A stretch of DNA of 64,000 nucleotides from Candidatus Phelpsiimicrobium noxiivivens (GTDB lineage: Bacteria > Omnitrophota > Gorgyraeia > Velamenicoccales > Velamenicoccaceae): the NCBI GenBank assembly GCA_001873995.1, contig MNVR01000035.1, positions 1 through 64,000 of the forward strand. The letters run 5' to 3'. The position numbers and the translations under genes were made by a program. This document shows positions 43,522-52,461 of the stretch, piece by piece (the stretch's first letter is position 1; every line of letters starts with the position of its first letter). The notes under the pieces are model-generated. The model was not told the origin of the DNA. It did no database searches and worked only from the letters and a program-made list of their open reading frames with translations.

Positions 43522-43553
43522 AACTCGTGAACTCGTGAACTCGATAACTCATA
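43522..43553. repeat. 8-bp tandem repeats between queE and queF
   Basis: AACTCGTG, AACTCGTG, AACTCGAT and AACTCATA follow without gap in the short queE-queF intergenic space. Two units are identical and two diverged. The octamer family resembles the AACTC-containing repeat in flxD. Confidence 0.6.
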
Positions 43554-43563
43554 ACTGGCGCAC

Positions 43564-44238
43564 TTATTTAATTCCAGCTACCTTATGCGCTTGCGGCAAG
43601 ATCCTTACATCGTGTATACCGTATAATACAAGCTCCCTCTTAAAAGATACCATCTTATCTAAAAGTGTCGCGCAACCGTCATGCCAATCCGGCTGCAAGA
43701 TAACGGAAATACATGGATTCGCCTTTCTTATAATGGCGCGCGCCCTAAAAATATCTTCAAGCTCAGTTTCTTTCGTTATGACCATTTTTATAAAGACTCC
43801 CTTCTTCAAAGCCACTTTCAAAAAACCCTCGTGTTGCGGCCATTGCGAAGAACCCCGTGTTGATGACGGTAATTTCATGTCCATGGCGATAATATCCACG
43901 CCGTCAATGATCTTTTGCAATTCTTGCGGTAACGCGCCGTTCGTCTCAAGATAGATCTTGTGTTGTAAGGCGCGCGTACGCGGCAGAAGATCCTTTAGAA
44001 AATCGGCCTGGCACAAAGGTTCACCGCCGGTCAGCGAAATAGAATGAAAATTGCTATATTTTGAGATCTCAGAGCACAACTCATCCGGCGTTTTTTCAAA
44101 ATATGCCGCCAAAGGGGTATCACAGAACGAACATTTTAGATTACAGCCAAAAAATCTTACAAAGACCTGCCTTACTCCGGCATAGATACCTTCACCCTGG
44201 ACACTATCAAATATTTCCGCTATCTTTGCTATTTTCAT
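43564..44238 (-). CDS. queE: 7-carboxy-7-deazaguanine synthase
   Basis: 224 residues, radical SAM. SVQGEG begins the protein, and FFGCNLKCSFCDT supplies the CxxxCxxC cluster ligands; SLTGGEPLCQ binds SAM. It rearranges 6-carboxytetrahydropterin to 7-carboxy-7-deazaguanine. Overlaps queC by 4 bp. Confidence 0.93.
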   Translation of the reverse strand: MKIAKIAEIFDSVQGEGIYAGVRQVFVRFFGCNLKCSFCDTPLAAYFEKTPDELCSEISKYSNFHSISLTGGEPLCQADFLKDLLPRTRALQHKIYLETNGALPQELQKIIDGVDIIAMDMKLPSSTRGSSQWPQHEGFLKVALKKGVFIKMVITKETELEDIFRARAIIRKANPCISVILQPDWHDGCATLLDKMVSFKRELVLYGIHDVRILPQAHKVAGIK

Positions 44239-44933
44239 GATCTCGCTAAAGAACCCAACAAGGGGTCTGTTGAGCGCGCTTCTCTAAAACCTTTGGCGCG
44301 AAAAACACAACTGTCGCATCTGCCGCAGGGCCTCTTTCCACCCGCGTAACACGACCAGGTCTTACTATAAGGCACCCCTAATTTTAAACCTAATTTTATG
44401 ATCTCTGACTTCCTTAAACGCGCGAGCGGCGTTTGTATCCTGATATCTTCGCGTTCTATGCCGCGCTTCGTGGCTAATCTGGCCAATCTATTAAACTGCT
44501 TAAAATACGCCGGCCTGCAATCAGGATACCCCGAATAATCCAGGGCATTAGCGCCAATAAAAATATCCGACGCCCCTATCGCTTCCGCGTAAGAGAGAGC
44601 GAAACTTAAAAAGATCGTGTTCCTCGCCGGCACATACGTTGATGGTATCTCTTTGGCAACCAGCTTGGAAACCGGCTTTCTGGCGCCGTTGACGCGCGGT
44701 ATCTTAAACTCCTTATCCAATAACGATGATCCCTTCCAGGGCAAGGTTATCTTAAGCACCGTAAAACGGCTTAGGGAGGCGCGCGCGATCATTTTGGCTG
44801 ACTCTAATTCCCTTTTATGACGCTGGCCATAATCAAAAATGAGACAATTAATATCAAAACCTTGGCGCTTGACGATATAAAGCACAGTGGATGAATCCAG
44901 CCCCCCGGATAAAAGAACGATGGCCTTCTTCAT
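44235..44933 (-). CDS. queC: 7-cyano-7-deazaguanine synthase
   Basis: 232 residues. The N-terminal P-loop-like PP motif is LLSGGLDSSTVLY. The C-terminal zinc site is CYAGGKRPCGRCDSC. It converts 7-carboxy-7-deazaguanine to preQ0 using ATP and ammonia. Overlaps queD and queE by 4 bp each. Confidence 0.94.
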   Translation of the reverse strand: MKKAIVLLSGGLDSSTVLYIVKRQGFDINCLIFDYGQRHKRELESAKMIARASLSRFTVLKITLPWKGSSLLDKEFKIPRVNGARKPVSKLVAKEIPSTYVPARNTIFLSFALSYAEAIGASDIFIGANALDYSGYPDCRPAYFKQFNRLARLATKRGIEREDIRIQTPLARLRKSEIIKLGLKLGVPYSKTWSCYAGGKRPCGRCDSCVFRAKGFREARSTDPLLGSLARS

Positions 44934-45301
44934 GGCTCATAATACGTAGCACAGCTATTTTCCGTCTCCCAAACCTTAACCGAGCGCACGATCGCAGGCC
45001 CATCCTCTAGCCTTTCCTTCATCTTGGCATAAATAAGCTTTGCGATATTCTCAGAAGTCGGATTCGCCTTTTTAAAATAAGGCAGGCAATTTAAATATTT
45101 ATGGTCAAAAAGCGAAAGGCAGCTCTTAAGCTTCTCTTTGATAACGGAGAAATCCTCTACCATACCTACCCCATCCATATGCTCTGACCTCAGCGACAAT
45201 TCTACCTTCCAATTATGGCCATGAAGCACTTCACACTTGCCCTTATAACCTTTAAGATTATGGGCGGCGCTAAAATTCATACAGACCGCGACTTCAAACA
45301 T
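44930..45301 (-). CDS. queD: 6-carboxytetrahydropterin synthase
   Basis: 123 residues from the ATG at 45301 (MFEVAVCMNFSAAHN), with AAAGG ribosome site at 7-nt spacing; a TTG two codons earlier is less likely. Zinc His residues are in FSAAHNL and LHGHNWKVE; the catalytic Cys is in GKCEVLHGH. It makes 6-carboxytetrahydropterin from dihydroneopterin triphosphate. FolE, the preceding enzyme, is not in the window. Overlaps the murI stop by 8 bp. Confidence 0.93.
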   Translation of the reverse strand: MFEVAVCMNFSAAHNLKGYKGKCEVLHGHNWKVELSLRSEHMDGVGMVEDFSVIKEKLKSCLSLFDHKYLNCLPYFKKANPTSENIAKLIYAKMKERLEDGPAIVRSVKVWETENSCATYYEP

Positions 45302-46091
45302 TGGCAACCTTTCTTACATCTTTTAGTTCAGAGCCTAAGAACATTTTCGCCACATTCTTAAAGATAGCGACTTCGTCGCTGACAAAATACTCGCGTGACG
45401 GCGCAAGGCGACCGTTATTTAATAGGCCCTCCTGCGATAACACCTGCTTGACTTCAACTGCCACCTGCTGCGCTGAATCTATTAACTTGACGCCTGAGCC
45501 TACGACCTGCTGGATCTTACGTTTGAGCAATGGATAATGAGTGCAACCTAAGATAAGTGTATCTATGCCCTTAGCTTTCAGAGGCGACAGGTATTTTTCG
45601 GCGACTTTGCTTGCGATACCATCGTTTATCCAGCCTTCTTCAACAATAGGGACAAACATGGGGCACGACTGGCTATAGACTTTAATACCACCCTCCAGCC
45701 TCTTAATCTCTTCTTCATAGGCGCGGCTATTTATAGTCGCTCGCGTGCCTATAACGCCTATCTTGCCATTCTTCGTCGCGTAAACCGCTTCTTTAGCCCC
45801 AGGCATAATAACGCCGATAATAGGTATCTTAAAATGCTTACGTATAATAGGAAGCGCAAGGCTTGATGAAGTATTGCACGCCACTACGATCATCTTCACG
45901 TCTTTTTGCAGAAGAAAAAGCGTGTTCTCCAAAGAAAATTTGATGATAGTCTCTTTAGATTTTATCCCATAAGGTACGCGCGCCGTATCGCCGAAGTAAA
46001 CGATGTTTTCATATGGCAGGAGCTTTATGACTTCCTTGACAACGGTCAAGCCGCCTATGCCGGAATCAAATATCCCAATCGGTTTATCCAT
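45294..46091 (-). CDS. murI: glutamate racemase
   Basis: 265 residues from ATG 46091 (MDKPIGIFDSGIGG); the longer frame starts inside the amidase gene and lacks family sequence. Both catalytic cysteines are present: VACNTSSSLAL and LGCTHYPLL. It supplies D-glutamate for peptidoglycan. Starts 1 bp from the amidase stop. Confidence 0.94.
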   Translation of the reverse strand: MDKPIGIFDSGIGGLTVVKEVIKLLPYENIVYFGDTARVPYGIKSKETIIKFSLENTLFLLQKDVKMIVVACNTSSSLALPIIRKHFKIPIIGVIMPGAKEAVYATKNGKIGVIGTRATINSRAYEEEIKRLEGGIKVYSQSCPMFVPIVEEGWINDGIASKVAEKYLSPLKAKGIDTLILGCTHYPLLKRKIQQVVGSGVKLIDSAQQVAVEVKQVLSQEGLLNNGRLAPSREYFVSDEVAIFKNVAKMFLGSELKDVRKVANV

Positions 46092-46092
46092 G

Positions 46093-47187
46093 TTACTTCC
46101 TTCCTTCAGAATAATTCTTAAAATCCACAATACCCGCGGCAATGGCCTCAGCCATGCGGCCGCGATATTCACCATCGCGCAGTTTCCTTTCGCCTTCTTT
46201 GTTGGATATGTACCCGATCTCAACCAAAACAGCCGGCATCTTAGCCCCCTTCAAAACAGCAAAAGGCGCGCCTTTGACACCGAGCAACTTCAAGCCCATC
46301 TTTTTAGATACGGCGGATCCTATATAACGCGCCAATTCAATAGATTCTTTCCTGTTCTCAGTATAGATCATATCCCAAACTATGGCTTTTAGGGAAAGCA
46401 TAGAATTTGAAAATGAAGGGCTGACAACCCCCGCGGGGGCATTCTCAGCCGCGGCCAAAGCCCTTGCGTCATCATCAACGGCTTCTGTCAAATAATATAC
46501 TTCAAAACCCTCTATCCATCTAGAACGATTAGCGTTAGCGTGAATACTTACAAATAGGTCGGCTTTATTACGATTGGCAAAAGCCGGCCTTTCCTGCAGC
46601 ACCACGAACTGGTCTTGCGCGCGCGTCAAAGATACCTTCATGCCGCAACGCTCCAATTCCTGCTTAACGCGTTCAGCCATATCTAAAACCACGCCTTTTT
46701 CCTTTAGGCCTTGTTTACCTATAGCGCCTGGGTCCTTGCCGCCATGGCCCGCGTCCAGGACAACAGATCCAACTGAACGTAAATACAAAGCCCCCGGTTG
46801 CTTAACAGGGAACTTACAAACAGGTTCAATAAGATAACTCCTGACATCTACAGGCGCGTATATAACGCTGTCCTTTATCTCAACAGGGCCAGGCAAATGC
46901 GTGATAATATTATTGCTGACAGCCACGTCGCTGCCTATAAGAAGCCTTACCTCTTTGGCATTTTTCTTTAAAATGACCTGCTGGCTTAGGGGGTCATAAT
47001 CCCACCCGACGCCTTCCTTATCGCACATATTGACCAGAGCAAAGTAAGCGTTTTCATGCAACGTGACGGTCTCGTAAGGAAACCTCTCTGTAGTACTTGG
47101 CACTGTGGCGCATCCGGCAAACAGTAAAACGCTTAAAAGATATAAAATAGATCTTCTCAAGCCCTTATCCTTCCTATTTTTGTTCAC
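46093..47187 (-). CDS. N-acetylmuramoyl-L-alanine amidase (AmiC-type) lipoprotein
   Basis: 364 residues from GTG 47187, with a lipobox signal (LLFAGC, Cys ~25). Residues ~35-125 resemble a copper-amine-oxidase-N-type domain (YDPLSQQVILKKN, PVDVRSYL). The amidase_3 domain begins at SVVLDAGHGGKDPGAIG with zinc His/Glu, then FVSIHANANRS, and has a catalytic Glu in LVEIGYISN. It cleaves the peptide stem from glycan in the periplasm. The upstream word CCCCGTTAGA abuts its start. 4-bp gap to ndh. Confidence 0.9.
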   Translation of the reverse strand: MNKNRKDKGLRRSILYLLSVLLFAGCATVPSTTERFPYETVTLHENAYFALVNMCDKEGVGWDYDPLSQQVILKKNAKEVRLLIGSDVAVSNNIITHLPGPVEIKDSVIYAPVDVRSYLIEPVCKFPVKQPGALYLRSVGSVVLDAGHGGKDPGAIGKQGLKEKGVVLDMAERVKQELERCGMKVSLTRAQDQFVVLQERPAFANRNKADLFVSIHANANRSRWIEGFEVYYLTEAVDDDARALAAAENAPAGVVSPSFSNSMLSLKAIVWDMIYTENRKESIELARYIGSAVSKKMGLKLLGVKGAPFAVLKGAKMPAVLVEIGYISNKEGERKLRDGEYRGRMAEAIAAGIVDFKNYSEGRK

Positions 47188-47196
47188 CCCGTTAGA
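47187..47196. repeat. second copy of the CCCCGTTAGA word
   Basis: This 10-mer on the plus strand spans the amidase start codon and ndh stop region. It is followed by a weak inverted repeat (GAGCTCT, CTTTAGCGGG). The same word opens the csp leader hairpin at 35834. Confidence 0.35.
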
Positions 47197-48352
47197 GAGC
47201 TCTGTTCTTTAGCGGGATAAAGGCATCGCCAAAGATACCTAACTTATTATCCAGGCTTAAGCTCCTGCTAATACACATAACATAATACAGGAACCATCCA
47301 AGAAATCCGCTCACCCTGAAAATAAGGACCTTGCCGCAAGCATCTCTGTCAGCCATAGGCACCAAAAAACCAAAGTCTATTGGGTGATACTTAACTAACC
47401 TTTTTACGCCTTTTACTCCTCTAAGAATATTTGCAACGGCCACCCTTGCTTGCGCCACTGAAAATGGGGCCGCCATACGCAAAATAGAGTTACCGTTCTT
47501 AACAGCAGCGGCGTCTCCTACCGCAAAACAATGCCCGCTAAACATCATGTGTTCATCCACGCTCAGCCGGCCTTGTTTATCTTTTTCAAATTTTAGGTCC
47601 CTTACAAAGGCAGGCGTCACAACACCGGCTGCCCAAACCAGGATGTAATCCTCAAACATCATACCATTAGAAAGTTTGACGCGCTGGTCTGAAACTTCTT
47701 CTATTGAACACTCCGTATAGGCGTTAACGCGAAGCTTAGAGAGATTGACGCGGCAATGATCCCTAGCCCACTCAGGCAACGAGCTTAATATATCGTCAGC
47801 TCGTTCTATCACGTTTATGCTGTATTTCTTTATCTTTTTGCGCCTTAATAAATAAGCCAGGTTAGACGCTATCTCAATACCTGTATAGCCGCCACCGACA
47901 ATAATGATCTTTTTGTTAGGATATGTGATAACGACGTTCCGCAAAATAACAGCATCTTCTGCCGTATCAAGCTTCAAAGAACGACGTTGAACGTCATCCA
48001 TGCCGAAAAAATTAGTGACAGACCCGCAGGCTATTACCAAGAACTCATAGTACAAAACACCGCCACTTTTTAAAAAGACCTCTTTTGTCCCAATATCCAC
48101 CCTGACAACTTCATCCTGCTCAAAATTAACACGCAATGACTCAAGGTAGTAAGCCAGGTCCAAAACGGCGTTCTTCTTCTGGACATAGCCGCCAGCCACT
48201 TCAGGCAAAACAGGAAGAAAGTCAAACGTCTTTTTGGCATCAACAACAATGACGCGCCTGTTATTTAACCTGGCCCGTTTCTTAGAGAGCAGACGGGCCG
48301 CTTCCAACCCGGCAAAGCCGCCGCCGATAATAACAATATCACCTTCTAACAT
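47192..48352 (-). CDS. ndh: type II NADH dehydrogenase (NDH-2)
   Basis: 386 residues from ATG 48352 (MLEGDIVIIGGGFAGLE). The FAD dinucleotide fold is GGGFAGLEAA and the NADH fold VGGGYTGIEIA; VWAAGVVTP and FAVGDAAA are conserved. The C-terminal region has hydrophobic residues (FLGWFLYYVMCISRS) that would insert at the membrane. It oxidises NADH and reduces quinone without pumping. Promoter TTGAAA-17-TATGAT ends 7 nt before the start codon, so the mRNA is probably leaderless. It heads the operon through rdgB. Confidence 0.9.
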   Translation of the reverse strand: MLEGDIVIIGGGFAGLEAARLLSKKRARLNNRRVIVVDAKKTFDFLPVLPEVAGGYVQKKNAVLDLAYYLESLRVNFEQDEVVRVDIGTKEVFLKSGGVLYYEFLVIACGSVTNFFGMDDVQRRSLKLDTAEDAVILRNVVITYPNKKIIIVGGGYTGIEIASNLAYLLRRKKIKKYSINVIERADDILSSLPEWARDHCRVNLSKLRVNAYTECSIEEVSDQRVKLSNGMMFEDYILVWAAGVVTPAFVRDLKFEKDKQGRLSVDEHMMFSGHCFAVGDAAAVKNGNSILRMAAPFSVAQARVAVANILRGVKGVKRLVKYHPIDFGFLVPMADRDACGKVLIFRVSGFLGWFLYYVMCISRSLSLDNKLGIFGDAFIPLKNRAL

Positions 48353-48359
48353 AAGCAAT

Positions 48360-48388
48360 ATCATAGTATAAGTATAGGTTGTTTTCAA
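48360..48388 (-). promoter_or_regulatory. promoter of the ndh operon (leaderless type)
   Basis: Minus strand TTGAAA (48388-48383), 17 bp, TATGAT (48365-48360); 7 nt separate the -10 from ATG 48352. No ribosome site is visible. Confidence 0.55.
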
Positions 48389-48411
48389 TGTAAAATAACC
48401 GCAACAGTTAC

Positions 48412-49512
48412 TTGAGAAAAAAAGCCTTTTATGATAACATAAGCCACGTGATAAACACTTATATAAAAAAGATCAATTCCGCCCTCAGGGACTTCTTAAC
48501 CGATACTAACAGGCGCTATTCGCTAAGGTTAATATCGGATGCCCTATTACTGGCAAGCAAAGATTTTATCCTGCGCAAAGGTAAGCGCGTACGCCCGCTC
48601 CTATTCGTCTTGAGTTATAAGGGCTATACCGGGAGAAAATCATATTCGGATAAACGGCTCTTTACATCAGCAGCCGCCATAGAGCTCCTGCACGATTTCA
48701 TGCTCATCCACGATGATGTAATAGATAATTCAAGCCTGCGCCGTGGAAAACCCACCCTGCACAAGATCTTTGACCGCAGTATACGGCTGCCTGACAAGGC
48801 CTTGATAGGCGAATCGCTGGCTATAGTCGCAGGCGATATACTCTTCGCCCTCGCGATAGAATCACTGCTCTCAATTAATGAAAGTATGAATAGAAAAGAA
48901 AATGCCTTAAGGAATTTGGTCCAGACAGCGGCTTACACAGGCGCCGGAGAATTCATTGACGTAGTCTTCGGCCACAGGACAATAGATCAACTATCAGAAC
49001 AAGACATTTTCCTGGCATACACGCTTAAGACCGCTAAATACACCTTTGAATGCCCTCTTTTGATGGGGGCTATACTTGCCGGAACGCCTGATCAGGAGCT
49101 TAAGAAGCTTTCACAATTAGGCCTCGCAGCTGGCCAGGCCTTTCAGATCTATGACGACTTCCTTAACCTGTTCGCCTCAAAAAAAACCATAGGCAAACCA
49201 ATATTGACAGACCTTACTGAATCAAAAAAGACACTTTTGGTATTCAAGGCATACAAAAATTCTGGACGGAACGAAAAAAAACGCTTTAGGAAGATCTTTG
49301 AGAAAAAAACTAAAACCCTCTCAGACTTAGATGCCCTGCGGCGCATCGTAATTAAAAGCGGCTCTTATGACTATTGCCTGAAAAAAATGTCATCCCTGCA
49401 AGAAAAAGCAACGCGCCTGTGCAACAGCCTAAAAATGAAAAAGGCATATAAGAAAGCGCTTGAATACGTTATCTTCAAGCTTTCACCTTCCAGCATGCCT
49501 TTTAACCCGTGA
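48412..49512 (+). CDS. second polyprenyl diphosphate synthase
   Basis: 366 residues, TTG start (no in-frame ATG or better site nearby). Motifs are GKRVRPLLF, LIHDDVIDNSSLRRG and IYDDFLNLF, the two aspartate-rich substrate sites. It is longer than the 6443 copy with a lysine-rich C-terminal extension. It may make a shorter chain (geranylgeranyl/farnesyl) or a quinone tail; its head-to-head location with NDH-2 hints at the quinone, but this is inference. Confidence 0.85.
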   Translation: MRKKAFYDNISHVINTYIKKINSALRDFLTDTNRRYSLRLISDALLLASKDFILRKGKRVRPLLFVLSYKGYTGRKSYSDKRLFTSAAAIELLHDFMLIHDDVIDNSSLRRGKPTLHKIFDRSIRLPDKALIGESLAIVAGDILFALAIESLLSINESMNRKENALRNLVQTAAYTGAGEFIDVVFGHRTIDQLSEQDIFLAYTLKTAKYTFECPLLMGAILAGTPDQELKKLSQLGLAAGQAFQIYDDFLNLFASKKTIGKPILTDLTESKKTLLVFKAYKNSGRNEKKRFRKIFEKKTKTLSDLDALRRIVIKSGSYDYCLKKMSSLQEKATRLCNSLKMKKAYKKALEYVIFKLSPSSMPFNP

Positions 49513-49516
49513 CCTT

Positions 49517-49996
49517 CTAAGCCACGCTCTGCAAAAACAACAACTCGCTTGACCCGCTATATCCTATCTTTTTAACTCTCCAATCTTTCAATTCTTTAAC
49601 AAACTCAAATTCTATCTTGCCGGGATCATAATATAGTTTTTCATCACCTATCTGCCTAAAGTAACATATAAACCAAACTTTTCCAGCCGCCTCGGCCCCG
49701 TTGGCCTTGACTTTTAATTTTTTAACAATGACTTTAAAATCTTTAAAATCTTTGAAGATCCCCGAAAGAAACCTTAAAACCGACGCCTTATCATTGCCGA
49801 AGGTATCTTCATAGCCATCTGAGATAAGCGGCGCGCACTTTTGGATATCCTTTTTTTCGATCAAGACTATGCCAGCGTAGACCGCTCTCCTGACGCGCGA
49901 CTCATCGTTCTCGGAAAAAACCCTTATAAGCGTATACGCTAAGATCGCGCCTAAAGTAACACCCAGAATAACTACTAACTGTCTTTTTTGGCTCAT
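49517..49996 (-). CDS. membrane-anchored NTF2-like protein
   Basis: 159 residues: one N-terminal TM (LVVILGVTLGAILAYTLI) then ~115 residues with the pattern of an NTF2-like/nuclear-transport-factor fold (DGYEDTFGNDKASVLRFLSG, WRVKKIGY). No catalytic residues recognised. Last in the PPOX-to-GreA operon, overlapping greA by 4 bp. Function unknown. Confidence 0.6.
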   Translation of the reverse strand: MSQKRQLVVILGVTLGAILAYTLIRVFSENDESRVRRAVYAGIVLIEKKDIQKCAPLISDGYEDTFGNDKASVLRFLSGIFKDFKDFKVIVKKLKVKANGAEAAGKVWFICYFRQIGDEKLYYDPGKIEFEFVKELKDWRVKKIGYSGSSELLFLQSVA

Positions 49997-50469
49997 CGGC
50001 TGATCTTTAAGACCTGATAGGTCAAAATACCAGCAGGCACATTTATCTCCACCACGTCACCTTCCTTATGGCCCATCAGCGCTTTTCCTATAGGAGATTC
50101 CATAGAGACCTTGTTCTGAGTATAATCAGCTTCCGGAGGAGATACCATCACATATTCCAAGACTTCATCAGTATCTTTATCAAGCAATTTTACAAGCGCG
50201 CCGACATAAACTTTATCCGTAGGTATATTCTCATGTTCTATGATCCTGGCGCGGGAAAGCTTATCTTCTAATTCGGCGATATTTTTTTCAAGATACGCCT
50301 GCGCCTCTTTGGCCGCGTCGTATTCCGCGTTCTCCGAAAGGTCGCCCATAGCCCTAGCTTTTTCAAGCTGCCTGGCTACTTCCCTTCTTTTAACTTTTTT
50401 TAAATGATCCAACTTATCTTTTAACTTCTCAAATCCCTTTTGGGTCAGGAAAACATCGCCTATGCTCAT
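49993..50469 (-). CDS. greA: transcription elongation factor GreA
   Basis: 158 residues, standard length. The N-terminal coiled coil carries ARAMGDLSENAEYDAAKEAQAYLE, and its acidic tip (DLSENAEYD) enters the RNA polymerase secondary channel to trigger transcript cleavage. The C-terminal FKBP-like domain ends SPIGKALMGHKEGDVVEINVPAG. Directly adjacent to the OmpA gene. Confidence 0.95.
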   Translation of the reverse strand: MSIGDVFLTQKGFEKLKDKLDHLKKVKRREVARQLEKARAMGDLSENAEYDAAKEAQAYLEKNIAELEDKLSRARIIEHENIPTDKVYVGALVKLLDKDTDEVLEYVMVSPPEADYTQNKVSMESPIGKALMGHKEGDVVEINVPAGILTYQVLKISR

Positions 50470-51159
50470 TTAACGCGCCCCCTGAAAAATATGTTTCAAC
50501 CGCTGGGACGACACAATGATCTCTACCCTGCGATTCAAATTTCTGCCTTCTTTAGTATCATTGGTCGTGCGCGGCCTATACCTGCCGAATCCTGAAGCAG
50601 ATAACTTTAAAGGATCCATATTCTTCTTCATCGTAAAATAATCCACAACGCTTAAAGCGCGCGCGAATGAAAAATCCCAATCTGATTTCCATTCAAAAAC
50701 AGCCAGAGACTGGTTATCAGTATGCCCTTCTATATAAAGATAATTGTCTGGGAACTCAACACGGCAGAGCTCAAATACCCTGTCCAAAAACGCCTTGCCT
50801 TCATCGCTTAATGCGTTACTGCCTGAAATAAACAACTTTCCCGCTGAAACTGTTATCACCAGGCCGCGGTCAGTTATACTGACCCAGGCTTCTTTCTTGG
50901 CGATATCATCAGAAAATTCATTCTCAAATATATCCAAAGCTTCAATGAATCTCTTGGTATCAATATCCTGAGATTTTTTATAAAGCACAAGTTCCCTTTT
51001 AAGGGCCAAATTCTGTTTTTTGGCAGACTCAAATTTAGCCGAAACCACGCTCAATTGTTCCTTTAGGCCATCTATGTCAGAAACGATGATCCGGCCCTTG
51101 CCTGACGCGCAACCCGCGAAACAAAACAATAGCATAAGCACTGCCGCTCTAAATTTCAT
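50470..51159 (-). CDS. OmpA-family peptidoglycan-associated lipoprotein
   Basis: 229 residues from ATG 51159 (AAGG ribosome site); the longer frame begins inside the neighbouring gene. Signal MKFRAAVLMLLFCFAGC ends in a lipobox Cys (~17). A coiled-coil linker (~30-65) precedes the OmpA domain with YIEGHTDNQSL, GFGRYRPRTTNDTKEGRNLNRRVEIIV. It anchors the outer membrane to peptidoglycan, or is a MotB-like paralogue. Shares one base with the upstream stop (TGATG). Confidence 0.87.
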   Translation of the reverse strand: MKFRAAVLMLLFCFAGCASGKGRIIVSDIDGLKEQLSVVSAKFESAKKQNLALKRELVLYKKSQDIDTKRFIEALDIFENEFSDDIAKKEAWVSITDRGLVITVSAGKLFISGSNALSDEGKAFLDRVFELCRVEFPDNYLYIEGHTDNQSLAVFEWKSDWDFSFARALSVVDYFTMKKNMDPLKLSASGFGRYRPRTTNDTKEGRNLNRRVEIIVSSQRLKHIFQGAR

Positions 51160-51551
51160 CAACGCCTTTCTGACGAGTCTTGCGCGATCAGGCTCATGGC
51201 CACGTCTTCGCAAAGCCTCTTGAATTCCGCGAGCGTCCGCCCACCGAACATCTTTTTAGTTATGGCTTCAACCGCTTCCAATTTTAAACAAAGGAACTGA
51301 TACCCAGCGTCAAGCGAACCGTCGCTTGAAAATTTTGATTTTAGCGCGCCGCTCTCCTTATTCAGAATATAATCCTTCCACTCTTTCAACGGCGCGGATA
51401 TCCCTTTTTTTCCGCTCAATATCTTCTCTATTTTTCTATCAATATCTAGCTGAGTGAACTTCCTGTCTACTTTATCAAGCTCACCCTTGGTAGTCTTATA
51501 AAGCCAGAAAAGATACCTCTTGTAGAGCGGCCTTTTATCACGCGTGTTCAT
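51159..51551 (-). CDS. hypothetical protein
   Basis: 130 residues, highly charged and probably helical (LDIDRKIEKILSGKKG, LKLEAVEAITKKMF). No signal or domain recognised. It lies between a PfkB kinase and an OmpA lipoprotein with overlapping or adjacent ends and shares the operon. Confidence 0.55.
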   Translation of the reverse strand: MNTRDKRPLYKRYLFWLYKTTKGELDKVDRKFTQLDIDRKIEKILSGKKGISAPLKEWKDYILNKESGALKSKFSSDGSLDAGYQFLCLKLEAVEAITKKMFGGRTLAEFKRLCEDVAMSLIAQDSSERR

Positions 51552-51561
51552 TCATGCCTCA

Positions 51562-52461
51562 TCAGAAACAAGCTATCTGGCGAAAGCGTTTAAGCCTAGC
51601 CTCAACGTCTTTTAGCGTGGCCTTTGAACTACGCTCAACGCCAAACCCCTCTACATTAAAAGACGCCATTACGATGCCATACGTCACAGCTTTTTTCAGC
51701 GCATTACCGTTGATCTTCTTTACTTTCGTCAAATAGCCCATAAAACCTCCGGCAAACGTATCTCCCGCGCCTGTCGGGTCCACAACTTTTTCCACCGGGT
51801 ATGCCGGCAGAGATAAAATAAGATGATCACTGTATACCAACACCCCGTGCTCGCCTTTCTTAATGATTATAATAGGCGCTCCCATCCGGCGCAAACACTT
51901 TGCCGCTTTTAAAAGATGCGATTCACCGGAAAGACTGCGCGCCTCAGCATCGTTAGCGACATAGATGTCTACTCTTTTAATAAGTTTCAAAAGGGATCTC
52001 TTCTTATGGTCTATCCAGTAATTCATACTGTCTAACCCCACCAATCGCGGGCTGCGCATTTTAGAAAGAAGCGAGATCTGCAGATCAGGGTCTACGTTAG
52101 CTAAAAATATATTCTTTATCACTCTTTGGTGTTCCGCTACGTTAGGCTTAAAGATAGACAAGACGCCTAATTCCGTGCCTAAAGTAAGGGCTAAATTCAG
52201 GTCTCCTGTATATTCACCCTTCCACCGAAAAGTCCTTCCGGGCTCTATTACAAACGATGTTAAAATGATATTCTTTTTGCTCAAAAATTCAATATATTTC
52301 CTGGGAAAATCACGCCCAACTATAGCCACGAGATCTATCTTTGTAAAAAAAGAAGCGCTCATTGAAAAATGTACTGCTGAGCCGCCCAGCATTTCATGGC
52401 GCTCGCCGAAAGGTGTCTTTACAGTATCCAATGCCACTGTGCCTAAGACAAGCAAGCTCAC
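51562..52461 (-). CDS. PfkB-family carbohydrate kinase
   Basis: 299 residues from GTG 52461, which overlaps the YkgJ stop (GTGA); an earlier TTG start lies inside that gene. N-terminal LGTVALDTVKTPFG and GGSAVHFS bind the sugar; the C-terminal DPTGAGDTFAGGF holds the catalytic Asp and the anion hole. Ribokinase-like; substrate unknown. Confidence 0.87.
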   Translation of the reverse strand: MSLLVLGTVALDTVKTPFGERHEMLGGSAVHFSMSASFFTKIDLVAIVGRDFPRKYIEFLSKKNIILTSFVIEPGRTFRWKGEYTGDLNLALTLGTELGVLSIFKPNVAEHQRVIKNIFLANVDPDLQISLLSKMRSPRLVGLDSMNYWIDHKKRSLLKLIKRVDIYVANDAEARSLSGESHLLKAAKCLRRMGAPIIIIKKGEHGVLVYSDHLILSLPAYPVEKVVDPTGAGDTFAGGFMGYLTKVKKINGNALKKAVTYGIVMASFNVEGFGVERSSKATLKDVEARLKRFRQIACF

